64,000 nt of DNA, taken from assembly GCF_020177335.1 (NCBI RefSeq), contig NZ_JAIVMG010000005.1, positions 219,410-283,409 on the forward strand, given 5' to 3'. This document shows, piece after piece, positions 15,729 through 24,573 of this stretch. The notes beneath the pieces are model-generated. The model was not told where the DNA came from. It ran no database searches and worked only from the letters and a program-made list of their open reading frames with translations. The stretch is from Stappia indica (GTDB lineage Bacteria; Pseudomonadota; Alphaproteobacteria; Rhizobiales; Stappiaceae). The stretch's first letter is position 1, and each line of letters starts with the position of its first letter. Made by a program: the position numbers and the translations under genes.

Positions 15729-17425
15729 CAGGCGAACTCCGCGCGCAGCTCGCGCTTGAGCAGCTTGCCGACCGGGTTGCGCGGCAGTTGCTCCTTCTCT
15801 TCCAGCCGCTCGATCTGCTTGAAGATGGCGACGTGCTTCTCCTCGCGCAGGAACCGGTTGAGCTCGTCCTTGCCGGCGCTCTGTCCCGCCTTGAACACGA
15901 CAAAGGCGCAAAGCCGCTCGCCCAGCTTGTCGTCCGGCTCTCCGACAATGGCCACATCCGCCACCGCCGGATGGGCCAGCAGATAGCCCTCGATCTCCTC
16001 CGACGAAATGTTCTGCCCGCCGCGAATGATGATGTCCTTGCAGCGCCCGACGAAGCGGTAGAACTGATCCTTGTCGCCGGCGATCTCGAACATATCGCCG
16101 GTGCGGAACCAGCCATCGGCATCGAACACGCGGGCGGTCGCCTCCGGGTTCTCCCAGTAACCGGCGAAAACCGACGGTCCCTTCATGCGCAGCTCCCCAG
16201 GGATGCCGGGTTCGCTCACGGGCTGCTCGGTCGCCGGGTCGACCAGTCGGGTCTCGCACCGGTCATGCAGCACCGCCTTCCAGGTAAAGCGCGGATCGAA
16301 GCGGGGGAAGAACGCCGCGCGCTGCGCCGGATCGGGAAAGTCGTGATAGGTGCTGGGAAAGGCCGCGCCCTCGTTGGAGCCGAAATAGTTGGCGATCTCG
16401 ATGCCGAACTTTTCCTTGAAGCCCCGAACCATCCATTCCGACAAGGGCGCGGATCCGGAGCCGATGTTGCGCAAGTGGCTGAAATCGACCCCGTCCACCA
16501 GCGCCTCGTTCTGAAGCAGCATGTTGAGGATCGCCGGCGGCGCGACGGTATAGGCCACCTTCTCCTCCTGGATCTGCCGCAGAAACAGCCCCAGATCGAA
16601 CGGGTGATGCTGGACGAGCGTGCCACTGGTCATCAGCCAGGCGACAAAGCCGGTGGAGATTCCGGCCATGTTGACCATCGGGAAAGGGTTCAGCATGCGG
16701 TCGCCGGTTTCCAGCTCGGCGGCATCGGCCACCACCTCGCCCATCACCAGCCACTCATTGTGGTTGCGCGGCACGCCCTTGGGCCGCGCCTCGGTGCCGG
16801 ACGTCCAGCAGATGGTGACGATATCATCGGCAGTGATCGCGGCGGCCTCTATGGCCGCTTTCGCCGCCTGCCGCATCGCCGGAGTGACCCCGGTCAGCGC
16901 CGCATCGAGCCCGACGCTGCCCGCGACGGTCTCGCCGAGCGAGAACACCACCTCAAGGCTCGCCACCTCCTCCTTGACCTGCAAGGCGGCGGCAGTGCCG
17001 GCATAGCCGGCGATCCGCGCCGCGCTGACCATGCCCTTGGCCCGAATGCTTGCGGCGATGAAGGCAAGCTCGTTTTCCCGGTACTGCACCGGTGTCGGGC
17101 TGACGATGACGCCAAGCCGGCAGCACGCAAGGTAGATCGCCGGCAAGTCGACCAGATTGGGCAGTTGCACCACCAGAGCGTCGTCCTTGCCGATGCCATG
17201 GGCGGTCAGCACCGCCGCATAGCGCTCGGCCAGATCGTCAAGCGCTTCCCAGCTCAGGCGCTGCGGCGCCCGGCCGATCAGATCCTCGCAATTGAGCGGA
17301 TCGACGGCCGCCTCGGCACCCGGGTCACGGGCGAGATTGCGGGCAAAAAGGTCCTGAAGGCGCGTGTCTCCCCACCAGCCCCTGGCCTTGTAGCTCGCGA
17401 TCTTGTCCTGCGGTATGATGATCAT
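15728..17425 (-). CDS. AMP-forming acyl-CoA ligase
   Basis: 565 residues of the ANL adenylate-forming superfamily. The P-loop ICWTSGTEARPKGVPRNH is at about 210-225, the A5/A7 blocks YFGSNEGAA and WFRTGDMFE follow, and LPRNPVGKLLKREL supplies the C-terminal catalytic Lys. It activates a carboxylic acid to the CoA thioester. The Glu-Ala in the TSGTEARPKG loop is unusual for the usual TSGTTGxPKG but is seen in aryl and long-chain ligases. It lies 23 bases downstream of a second ligase. The substrate is probably an aromatic or isoprenoid acid produced downstream of the cleavage oxygenase; this is inferred from context. Confidence 0.88.
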   Translation of the reverse strand: MIIIPQDKIASYKARGWWGDTRLQDLFARNLARDPGAEAAVDPLNCEDLIGRAPQRLSWEALDDLAERYAAVLTAHGIGKDDALVVQLPNLVDLPAIYLACCRLGVIVSPTPVQYRENELAFIAASIRAKGMVSAARIAGYAGTAAALQVKEEVASLEVVFSLGETVAGSVGLDAALTGVTPAMRQAAKAAIEAAAITADDIVTICWTSGTEARPKGVPRNHNEWLVMGEVVADAAELETGDRMLNPFPMVNMAGISTGFVAWLMTSGTLVQHHPFDLGLFLRQIQEEKVAYTVAPPAILNMLLQNEALVDGVDFSHLRNIGSGSAPLSEWMVRGFKEKFGIEIANYFGSNEGAAFPSTYHDFPDPAQRAAFFPRFDPRFTWKAVLHDRCETRLVDPATEQPVSEPGIPGELRMKGPSVFAGYWENPEATARVFDADGWFRTGDMFEIAGDKDQFYRFVGRCKDIIIRGGQNISSEEIEGYLLAHPAVADVAIVGEPDDKLGERLCAFVVFKAGQSAGKDELNRFLREEKHVAIFKQIERLEEKEQLPRNPVGKLLKRELRAEFA

Positions 17426-17448
17426 TGCGCGCGTTTCCTCCCTGAAAT

Positions 17449-18918
17449 CTACGCTTGTTCTTGTGACACGAGGGTCCGGACATCACTGCGGACCACTTTG
17501 CCCACTGGATTGCGCGGCAGCCCCGCGACCCGGTGAAACCGTTTTGGTGTGCGCACCGGGCCGACCCGCTCACGCATGAAGGCGTGCAGCTCCTCGACCG
17601 ACGCCCCCGTTACCACGGCCACCTCCAGCCGTTCCCCCCAAACCGGATCCTCCACCCCGAAGGCACAGGCGTCGCGCACCCCGGGATGCGCCACCAGCGC
17701 CTGCTCCACCTCCGCGAAGTAGACATTATAGCCACCGGTGATGATCATCTCCTTCGCCCGCCCGACAATGGCAAGCGCGCCATCCACCCCGATCCGGCCG
17801 ATGTCGCCGGTCCTGAGCCAGCCTTTGTGACGGGCCTCGGCGGTGAGATCAGGAGCATCGAGATAGAAGGTCTCGGTCAGATCGCCGCGCACCAGCACCT
17901 CGCCGGTCGCCTCATGGGTTGCCACCTTGCCCTCCTCCGTCAGAACCGCCAGTTCTATGCCAGGAAAGGGGAAACCGACGGTGGCGCGCAGCTCCGGCCG
18001 GGCGAGTTGATCCGGGGTGAGCCCGGTGATCGCCATCGGCGCCTCGGTCTGGCCATAGAGGGTGGAGAGCACCGGACCGAAACGGGAAATCGCCTCCTCG
18101 ATGACCGCAGGGGCCATCGGCGCCGCCGAATAGGTGATGTGGCGCAGAGCCGGGAAATCGGCGGGGCCGAAATCCGCCTCATCCATCAGCATCCGGATCA
18201 CGGTCGGCGGCAGGAACACCACCGAAACCCGGCGCTTCAGCTCTTCGAGGATCGCCGCCCGGTCGGGCCGGGCAAGCACCACATGGGCCGCACCGGCGGC
18301 CAGCACCGGCAGGATGTAATGGGAAGCCCCATGCGAGAGCGGCGCGACGGCAAGATGCACATCCTCCGGACCGAACCGGTAGAACGCCTCCAGCGAGGCA
18401 AGGGCCGCGCCCGCGCTGCGCGTGGTCTGCACCACCCCCTTGGGCACGCCCGTGGACCCACCGGTGAACTTGATCGCGAAGGCTGCGGCAGGCCGGTCGG
18501 CGATGGCCGGCAACTCGCCCGTGGGCAGCGGTCCGGCGAGCCAGCCATCGAGACCGATCACCGGCGCTGCGGGATCGCCGAGGCTGGTGCGCGAGGCGTC
18601 ATCGCACAGGGCCAGCGCCAGCCCTGCCCGCGCCATCAGCGCGCTGTTCAGCCCCGCGCCGTTGTTGGGGTTGATCGGCACCCAGACCGCGCCGGCACGC
18701 AGGATCGCCAGATAGGCGACGATGTTGCCCCAGGAGTTTTCCGCGCATAACCCGATCCGCGCGCCCGGCGCCACCTGCCGTAAGAGATCGGCCGCCGCCC
18801 GGTCAACCAGATCAACCAGCGCGCCGTAGCGCATCGTGGTCGCGCCGTCGTGGATCGCCACCCGGTCGCGCTTCGTGTCGAGATCGCGATAGAGCGCGGA
18901 AATCGGGTGCGCGCTCAT
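17449..18918 (-). CDS. AMP-forming acyl-CoA ligase (second)
   Basis: 489 residues with IKFTGGSTGVPKGVVQTT as the P-loop, TLYGQTEAPM, WLRTGDIGRIG and GLPRNPVGKVVRSDVR with the C-terminal Lys. It is shorter than its neighbour and belongs to a different branch of the ANL superfamily, so the two are not a recent duplication. The start at 18918 overlaps the stop of the thiolase by four bases. Two ligases in one operon imply two carboxylic-acid substrates or an acid and its chain-shortened product. Confidence 0.88.
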   Translation of the reverse strand: MSAHPISALYRDLDTKRDRVAIHDGATTMRYGALVDLVDRAAADLLRQVAPGARIGLCAENSWGNIVAYLAILRAGAVWVPINPNNGAGLNSALMARAGLALALCDDASRTSLGDPAAPVIGLDGWLAGPLPTGELPAIADRPAAAFAIKFTGGSTGVPKGVVQTTRSAGAALASLEAFYRFGPEDVHLAVAPLSHGASHYILPVLAAGAAHVVLARPDRAAILEELKRRVSVVFLPPTVIRMLMDEADFGPADFPALRHITYSAAPMAPAVIEEAISRFGPVLSTLYGQTEAPMAITGLTPDQLARPELRATVGFPFPGIELAVLTEEGKVATHEATGEVLVRGDLTETFYLDAPDLTAEARHKGWLRTGDIGRIGVDGALAIVGRAKEMIITGGYNVYFAEVEQALVAHPGVRDACAFGVEDPVWGERLEVAVVTGASVEELHAFMRERVGPVRTPKRFHRVAGLPRNPVGKVVRSDVRTLVSQEQA

Positions 18919-20135
18919 GCCGGCCCCTCCAACACGGTGACGACGGTCACGCCCTCTTCGACCCCGAGAAAGCCGCCGCCATTCTCGGCAACGGCGATGC
19001 GCGCGCCCGCAACCTGCCGCGCGCCCGCCTCACCGCGCAGCTGGGTGACGAGCTCATGAAGCTGGGCAATGCCGGTCGCGCCGATCGGATGCCCCTTGGC
19101 CAGCAATCCGCCGGAGGGGTTCACCGGGCTCTTGCCGCCCAGCGCGAAGTCGCCCGCCCGCAGCCGCGCCCCGACGGTGCCGGGTTCGGCCAGGCCAAGG
19201 TTCTCGATCTGCTGCACCTCGGCGTAGGCGGTTGCATCATGCACCTCGGCGACATCCACATCCGAGGGAGAAATGCCGGCCATCTCATAAGCGGCCTCTG
19301 CCGCCCGGCGACCAACGTGGCTCGCATAGTCATCCCTGGCCCGCTCGGTTGCGCTCCTGAGCGCACAGCCGCGCACACGCACGCTGCGCGGCGCGCCGAG
19401 GCGCCGTAGCGCCCGTTCGCCGACCACCACGGCGGCAGCGGCCCCATCGCTCACCGGAGCGCACATGGCACGGGTGAAAGGGAAGACGATGGGCTTGTCG
19501 GCCAACACCTCTTCTACCGTGAAGGGGGTGCGGTATTGCGCGTTGGGGTTCAGCGCGCCGGCGGAGTGGTTCTTGGCGGCGACGCGGGCAAAATCCTCCT
19601 GGAGGGTGCCGAAGCGCGCCATGTGACTGCGGGCCTGAGCCGCATAAAGGTCCATGAACAGGCTCCGGCCCGGCCCCGGGCGCTCGCCGCCGATCGATAC
19701 GATGTAGTCGAGCACCCCGTCGCGATCATGAACATCAGTGCCGCCGGCAAAGGCCGCCGCGACCTGTTCCGGCCGGTCCGGATAGACCATCTTCTCGGTG
19801 CCGACGATCAACGCCACCTCGACCATTCCGGCACGGATCGCCGCCATCGCCTGCCACAGGGCGGTCGAGCCCGAGGCGCAGGCGTTTTCCACCGTGGCTA
19901 TGGGAATGCCGGTGATGCCGGCCGCCCGCAGGGCAATCTGGCCGCGAATGGTGTTCTGCCCCTCCAGCATCGGCTGGCGGGTGTTGGCAAACCACGCCGC
20001 CTCGATATCGCCGGTGCCGAGCCCCGCGTCAGTGAGTGCCGCCGCCACCGCCGTGGCGGTGAGGCTCTTCACGCTCTCGGCGGGATGCTTGCCAAAGCGC
20101 GTCATCGCCGCGCCGAGGATATGAACGCCGCTCAT
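18915..20135 (-). CDS. Thiolase-family protein (acetyl-CoA acyltransferase / SCP-x type)
   Basis: 406 residues. Thiolase motifs include VENACASGSTALWQ with the nucleophilic Cys, VAEVHDATAYAEVQQIE with the HDA variant of the usual NEAFA, and NPSGGLLAKGHPIGATGIAQ with the catalytic His. The HDAT version is that of the lipid-transfer/SCP-x thiolases, which cleave branched or ring-containing 3-oxoacyl-CoAs. The usual second Cys in GGG is replaced by AENGGGF, as in this subfamily. The start overlaps the stop of the aldehyde dehydrogenase by four bases. Confidence 0.87.
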   Translation of the reverse strand: MSGVHILGAAMTRFGKHPAESVKSLTATAVAAALTDAGLGTGDIEAAWFANTRQPMLEGQNTIRGQIALRAAGITGIPIATVENACASGSTALWQAMAAIRAGMVEVALIVGTEKMVYPDRPEQVAAAFAGGTDVHDRDGVLDYIVSIGGERPGPGRSLFMDLYAAQARSHMARFGTLQEDFARVAAKNHSAGALNPNAQYRTPFTVEEVLADKPIVFPFTRAMCAPVSDGAAAAVVVGERALRRLGAPRSVRVRGCALRSATERARDDYASHVGRRAAEAAYEMAGISPSDVDVAEVHDATAYAEVQQIENLGLAEPGTVGARLRAGDFALGGKSPVNPSGGLLAKGHPIGATGIAQLHELVTQLRGEAGARQVAGARIAVAENGGGFLGVEEGVTVVTVLEGPA

Positions 20136-21838
20136 GCGCCGGACCTCATCGGACGCCGGCTTTGCACGATGCGAAAGCGCGCGGCGACAAAGGCGGCGTC
20201 AGCCAGACAGGCATTGCCCGCCGGATTGAGGCCGGTGACGTGATAGTCGCTGTAGGCGGCGGCGAAGTTGATCCACATCGCCCCGGTGAGATTGATGGTC
20301 AGGTTCGCCCCGGCGCTCTCATAAAGCGGCAGCGCCCGGTCGGTGAACGCCTCGTCGGTGGAATAGAGATAACAGGAGATCGTGCCCCGGGTCCGGGCCA
20401 GCTCGGTGGCCTCCTCCACCGCCGCACGCCCGCTCTCGGCGGCGACGATGAAGAGCACCGGGCCGAACCGCTCCTCGGCGTAAAGCTCCACCTGCTGCGG
20501 CTCGACCGCCAGTACCAGCGGTGTGAGAGTGCGCGCTTTCGGATAGTGCGGATGCGCATAAGGGCCGGCCTTGCGCAGAACGCGCAAGCCCTCGCGCGCG
20601 GCGGTCGCCGCCAGATCGGCCACCACATCGAGGCTCACCTGCCCCTGCACCGCCCCCATGATACCGGCGGCCATGGCCGGATCCCGGGCGATGGCGTCGA
20701 TCTCATCGACCAAAGCCTGCGCGACCTCATCGAAGGAGACATGTCCGGCGGCGGTGTCGATACCGTCCCTGGGCACATAGATCACTTGCGGGCTGGTGCA
20801 CATCTGCGCCGAGAATAGCGAACTGGCCCGGGCGATGGCCCGCATGGCAGAGGTCAGATCCTCGGCGCTTTCCACCACCACCGAATTGACCCCGGCGGTC
20901 TCGGTGTAAAGCAGCTTGCCGGTGATCGTGGTTTCCAGCTCGCGGCCATAGCGCGGGCTGCCGGTGAAGTCGATGATCTGCACCGCCGGATGGGCGATGA
21001 TCCGGCCGGCGACGGGCTCCGCCCGGGTGTCGACGGCCAGCGTCACCAGATTGGGATCGAAGCCATATTCCGTCAGCACCGCACGGGCGATCTCCACCGC
21101 AAGCGCCATCGGTGCCACCGCAATGGGATGGGGCTTGACGATCACCGGATTGCCGGTGGCAAGGCTGGCGAACATGGCCGGATAGGCATTCCACGTGGGG
21201 AACGAGGCGCAGCAGATCACCAGTCCGATGCCACGCGGCACCAGCGTGTAGCGCTTGGTCAGCGCCACGTCCTCGCGCCCGAAGGTCCGGCGATACTCCG
21301 CCTCCGGAACCACCGCCTCCATGGCACGGGCGGCATGGGCAAGGGCTTCCAGCCCTCGGTCGAGCGCATTCGGACCGGAACCGGAGAACGCCTGGGTGTA
21401 GCTTTGTCCGGTGGTGTGCATGATGAGATGGGTCATCTCGAAATTGCGGTCATAGAGCCGCATCGCTATCTCGGCGCAGAGCGCCACCCGCAACGCCGGC
21501 GCGGCAGTGGCCCACGCCCCTTGCGCCGCATCGGCAGCGGCGATCAGCGCCTCCGGGTCGCTGACCGGATAGGTGATGCCCAATGGCTCGCCGGTATAGG
21601 GCGAGACCTCTTCCCCGCTCCATCCCAGCACGCCGGGCTGGCCCAGATCGTAAGGGCGGCCAAGGCGTTCCTCGAACGCGGCCTTGCCGGTGCGGGGCTT
21701 TTCCGGCCCATGCACCTTCGTCGATGGCGTATCGTGAAACGGGCTCCAGCTCTCGCGGCTGCCGACCGCCGCGATCGCCCGGGCGACAAGCGGGGCATGC
21801 GCGGCCACCAGCGCGGCGCGTTTGTCGATCACGTCCAT
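20132..21838 (-). CDS. PaaN-like aldehyde dehydrogenase
   Basis: 568 residues. It matches the stand-alone PaaN-type dehydrogenase (phenylacetic acid degradation protein PaaN): an N-terminal extension ending in LGQPGVLGWSGEEVSPYTG, then the NAD(P)-binding and catalytic parts with SFPTWNAYPAMFASLATGNPVIVKPHP, DFTGSPRYGRELE and FSAQMCTSPQVIYVP, where MCTS carries the catalytic Cys. No C-terminal MaoC hydratase domain is present. The rest of the paa pathway is not in this window, so it may oxidise a different aldehyde, for example one released by the cleavage oxygenase. It overlaps the flanking thiolase genes on both sides. Confidence 0.85.
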   Translation of the reverse strand: MDVIDKRAALVAAHAPLVARAIAAVGSRESWSPFHDTPSTKVHGPEKPRTGKAAFEERLGRPYDLGQPGVLGWSGEEVSPYTGEPLGITYPVSDPEALIAAADAAQGAWATAAPALRVALCAEIAMRLYDRNFEMTHLIMHTTGQSYTQAFSGSGPNALDRGLEALAHAARAMEAVVPEAEYRRTFGREDVALTKRYTLVPRGIGLVICCASFPTWNAYPAMFASLATGNPVIVKPHPIAVAPMALAVEIARAVLTEYGFDPNLVTLAVDTRAEPVAGRIIAHPAVQIIDFTGSPRYGRELETTITGKLLYTETAGVNSVVVESAEDLTSAMRAIARASSLFSAQMCTSPQVIYVPRDGIDTAAGHVSFDEVAQALVDEIDAIARDPAMAAGIMGAVQGQVSLDVVADLAATAAREGLRVLRKAGPYAHPHYPKARTLTPLVLAVEPQQVELYAEERFGPVLFIVAAESGRAAVEEATELARTRGTISCYLYSTDEAFTDRALPLYESAGANLTINLTGAMWINFAAAYSDYHVTGLNPAGNACLADAAFVAARFRIVQSRRPMRSGA

Positions 21839-22995
21839 GGCTCAATCCCCTGCCGTTCGACGATCATCGCGGAACCGGTGCCGGACGCGCCGGTCGCCAC
21901 CACCAACCCATACCGCCCCCCCGATGCATCAAGCGCATCCAGCAATGTGGAGAGCAGGATCGCGCCGGATGCACCCAGCGGATGGCCCTTGGCCATGTGT
22001 CCGCCACTGACATTCACCTTGTCCGGGTCGGGCCCACAGTCGCGCATGAATTTCGCGATTGTGACGCCGAAGGCTTCCATGAACTCGATCCGGTCCATCT
22101 GCTCCAGCCGCAACCCGGCGCGGTCGAGCGCCCGGTCCATCGCCGCGAAACCGGCGGTGAGCGAGGCAGCAGGATCTCCCCCGACCTCGGCCCAGGCAAG
22201 GATGCGGGCGCGGGGGGCGGCCTCAACCACGCCTTCGGCGCCGACAAGGGCGAGCGCCGCGCCGTCACACATGGGCGGGGCATGGGCGATGGTGTGCCGG
22301 TGGTCGAGCCGCCGGCCCTGCAGCGCCTCGGCATAGGCCCCGGCCAGTTCGGCAAAGGCGGGCGCCAGTGCCGCCAGCGCCTCGGCGGAGGTCGCCCGGA
22401 CGCTTTCCTCCCGGTCGAGCCCGGCGACAGGAATGCGCGAGGCGGTCAGCGTGGTGCCCTCCGCCCCGGCGGCGCGGCGCTGGGACAGGAGCGCCAGCGC
22501 ATCCATCTCCTCGCGGGAAATGCCCTCATCCTCCGCGAGCCGGTCGGCGGCCAGCGCCACGGGAAGAAACCGCGTGCGCGGCGGGAAGCTGGCGTCGGTG
22601 TAGTAGCTTGCCTTGTCGGCAAGGAACGGCACCGCCGACATCATTTCCACCCCGCCGGCGAGCGCGCTTCCGGCCTGACCACTGGCGACCATCGCCGCAG
22701 CCTGACCGATGACGGTGAGCCCGGAGACACAGTAGTTGTTCACGGTGAAGGCGCTGGCGCCCTCATCGAGCCCGGCAGCCAGTTTCGAGACCAGCGCGAG
22801 ATTGCCGCCCTGGGCGCCGATCTGGCCGACACAGCCAAGGATCAGCGCTTCGGGCGCGAGCGCCGCACCGACACGGCTCCCGATCGCCGCGACAAGCGCG
22901 GCGACGAGATCCTGGGGTTTTTGCGCGGCAAGACCGCCGTCGGGCCTCGCCTTGCCGCGTGCGGTTCGCACCGCATCGTAGATGAATGCGGTCAT
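21829..22995 (-). CDS. Acetyl-CoA acetyltransferase / 3-ketoacyl-CoA thiolase (FadA type)
   Basis: 388 residues from the ATG at 22995 (MTAFIYDAVRTARGKA), one base after the oxygenase stop. The classical thiolase triad is present: NNYCVSGLTVIGQ (Cys near 87), RIEFMEAFGVTIAKFM (the NEAF equivalent) and VNVSGGHMAKGHPLGASGA (His). The C-terminus GLVVATGASGTGSAMI has Ala-Ser where the second Cys normally stands (CIGGG), so the proton-transfer step may differ. It probably completes beta-oxidation of the substrate with the SCP-x-type thiolase. Confidence 0.87.
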   Translation of the reverse strand: MTAFIYDAVRTARGKARPDGGLAAQKPQDLVAALVAAIGSRVGAALAPEALILGCVGQIGAQGGNLALVSKLAAGLDEGASAFTVNNYCVSGLTVIGQAAAMVASGQAGSALAGGVEMMSAVPFLADKASYYTDASFPPRTRFLPVALAADRLAEDEGISREEMDALALLSQRRAAGAEGTTLTASRIPVAGLDREESVRATSAEALAALAPAFAELAGAYAEALQGRRLDHRHTIAHAPPMCDGAALALVGAEGVVEAAPRARILAWAEVGGDPAASLTAGFAAMDRALDRAGLRLEQMDRIEFMEAFGVTIAKFMRDCGPDPDKVNVSGGHMAKGHPLGASGAILLSTLLDALDASGGRYGLVVATGASGTGSAMIVERQGIEPWT

Positions 22996-22996
22996 G

Positions 22997-24442
22997 TCAG
23001 CGAACGAACGCCTCGCCCGGCGCCCAAGTGCCATGGAACCCGGCCGGCATGCGCTGCGGCAGGATCACCCGGGCCACCGGCGCATCGGAGAAGTTCCGGG
23101 CATCGAGGATCCGCACCTCGGAACGGCCCGTCGCCTCGTCGGTGACGAAGGTGATGACATAGCCATCATCCTCGGCCGTGGCGCCGACACGCGGGGCGAA
23201 GGCCGGCTCGGAGCCATAGACCCCGGGCTCGAACATGTGTTCCTCGGCCTTGCCGGACAGAAGATCGTATTTGTAAAGGCCGTCGAACAGCAGGCGGATC
23301 TCGTCGGACTTGATCGAGACATGGTAGGACCAGCGGCTGTGGTAGCCGGTATGCTCAAGGTTCACCACCGGGAACTCGCCGATGCGGTCGTCGAGCTGGC
23401 GCTGGGTGCAGGCGCCGGTACGCATGTTCATGCGCCATTCCACCGGGACCGCGTGCAGGCTCAGCACCTCGACCATCGGTCCGTAGGCACCGAATTCGCT
23501 GCCGGCGCGGTGACCATGCGGCTGCATCTTGCAGGCCACCATCACCACTTCGTCGCCTTCCTCCCAGCAATTCACCACGTGGTAGATGTAGCAGCTGTCG
23601 GTCTCGAACCACTTGACCTGATCGCCGCGCCCGTTGCGCGGCACCACGCCGAAGCGGGCCGGTTGATCGGCGTGGCGGATGTTCCAGGTGCCCCGGCGCA
23701 GCCCGGTTTCCGTCATCAGCACCGGCAGGTCATGCAGGATCAGATAATTCTCGGTCAGCCCCATATCATGGGGAAGGCGCGGCCCGGGCAGCTCCACCCG
23801 GTCGAAATTCACCAGCTCATTGTTCGCCGACACCACACCGAAGCTCATCCACGGCTCGGTCAGGGAATAGTCGAAGAAGACGAACTCGCCGGTGCGCCCG
23901 TCGACCTTCGAATGCGCCGAGACATGGCGCGGCAGCTTGCCGCCAAAGGTCTCGTTGCCGATGGTCTCCAGCGTGCGCGGGTTCACCCGCACCGGCGTGC
24001 CGGAGACATACCACAGCGCCATCAACTCGCCATTGTGCAGCACCACGTCCGTATTGGCGGTGTCCTTGTAGACGGTACCGGACCGCTCACGATTGGCCGG
24101 CAGCAGAATGCCGCCCGCGTCGAGCGTGCCGGCGACTTCCGCCCGGTGGTCGTCGGTCTGGATGTAGCGGTTGCGGTACTCGGCCTTGCCGTTCTCGAAA
24201 TAGATCGCGTGCAGCATGCCGTCGCCGTCAAACCAGTGATGCAGCGCGGTCGGGGCATGCACCGGATTGGGGCCGTTGCGGTAGTAGCCACCGAAAAGGT
24301 CTTTCGGAATCTCGCCGATCACCTCCAGCTCAAGCGCGGTCACTTCGCGCTTCACCGGCTCATAGACCCCTTGCAGATACGGGTTCAGCGTGTTGATCCC
24401 GGTCAGCTCGCCGGTCTCGATCCGTTTCGTCGCAGCATCCAT
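22997..24442 (-). CDS. Carotenoid cleavage oxygenase family (RPE65 / lignostilbene dioxygenase-like)
   Basis: 481 residues from the ATG at 24442. The seven-bladed propeller family binds Fe(II) by four His residues, and candidates are seen in the right order: VSAHSKVD, LPHDMGLTENY, IYHVVNCWEEGDEV and FHGTWAPG at the C-terminus. GGYYRNGPNP and HHWFDGDGMLHAI near the N-terminus are diagnostic. Such enzymes split a C=C bond with O2 into two aldehydes; substrates include carotenoids, apocarotenoids and stilbenes. As first gene of the operon it would deliver aldehydes to the PaaN-like dehydrogenase and then to the ligases and thiolases. No signal peptide is present. Confidence 0.88.
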   Translation of the reverse strand: MDAATKRIETGELTGINTLNPYLQGVYEPVKREVTALELEVIGEIPKDLFGGYYRNGPNPVHAPTALHHWFDGDGMLHAIYFENGKAEYRNRYIQTDDHRAEVAGTLDAGGILLPANRERSGTVYKDTANTDVVLHNGELMALWYVSGTPVRVNPRTLETIGNETFGGKLPRHVSAHSKVDGRTGEFVFFDYSLTEPWMSFGVVSANNELVNFDRVELPGPRLPHDMGLTENYLILHDLPVLMTETGLRRGTWNIRHADQPARFGVVPRNGRGDQVKWFETDSCYIYHVVNCWEEGDEVVMVACKMQPHGHRAGSEFGAYGPMVEVLSLHAVPVEWRMNMRTGACTQRQLDDRIGEFPVVNLEHTGYHSRWSYHVSIKSDEIRLLFDGLYKYDLLSGKAEEHMFEPGVYGSEPAFAPRVGATAEDDGYVITFVTDEATGRSEVRILDARNFSDAPVARVILPQRMPAGFHGTWAPGEAFVR

Positions 24443-24573
24443 CGACACCCCCCCACTTGCATAATCGAACTCATTGGCGACGGTAGCATGTAAGTTCGGT
24501 AATGCAAGCAACTTTGTCGCATCACGCCATCACGACACAGCCAGCGCTGAAACGGAGTGGCGAAAATGCGCGC

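Noticed and set aside
14799..16259. Longer form of the nitronate monooxygenase (486 residues)
   Set aside because: The extra N-terminal part overlaps the acyl-CoA ligase and has no family pattern; the ATG at 15728 begins exactly at the family N-terminus and overlaps the ligase stop.
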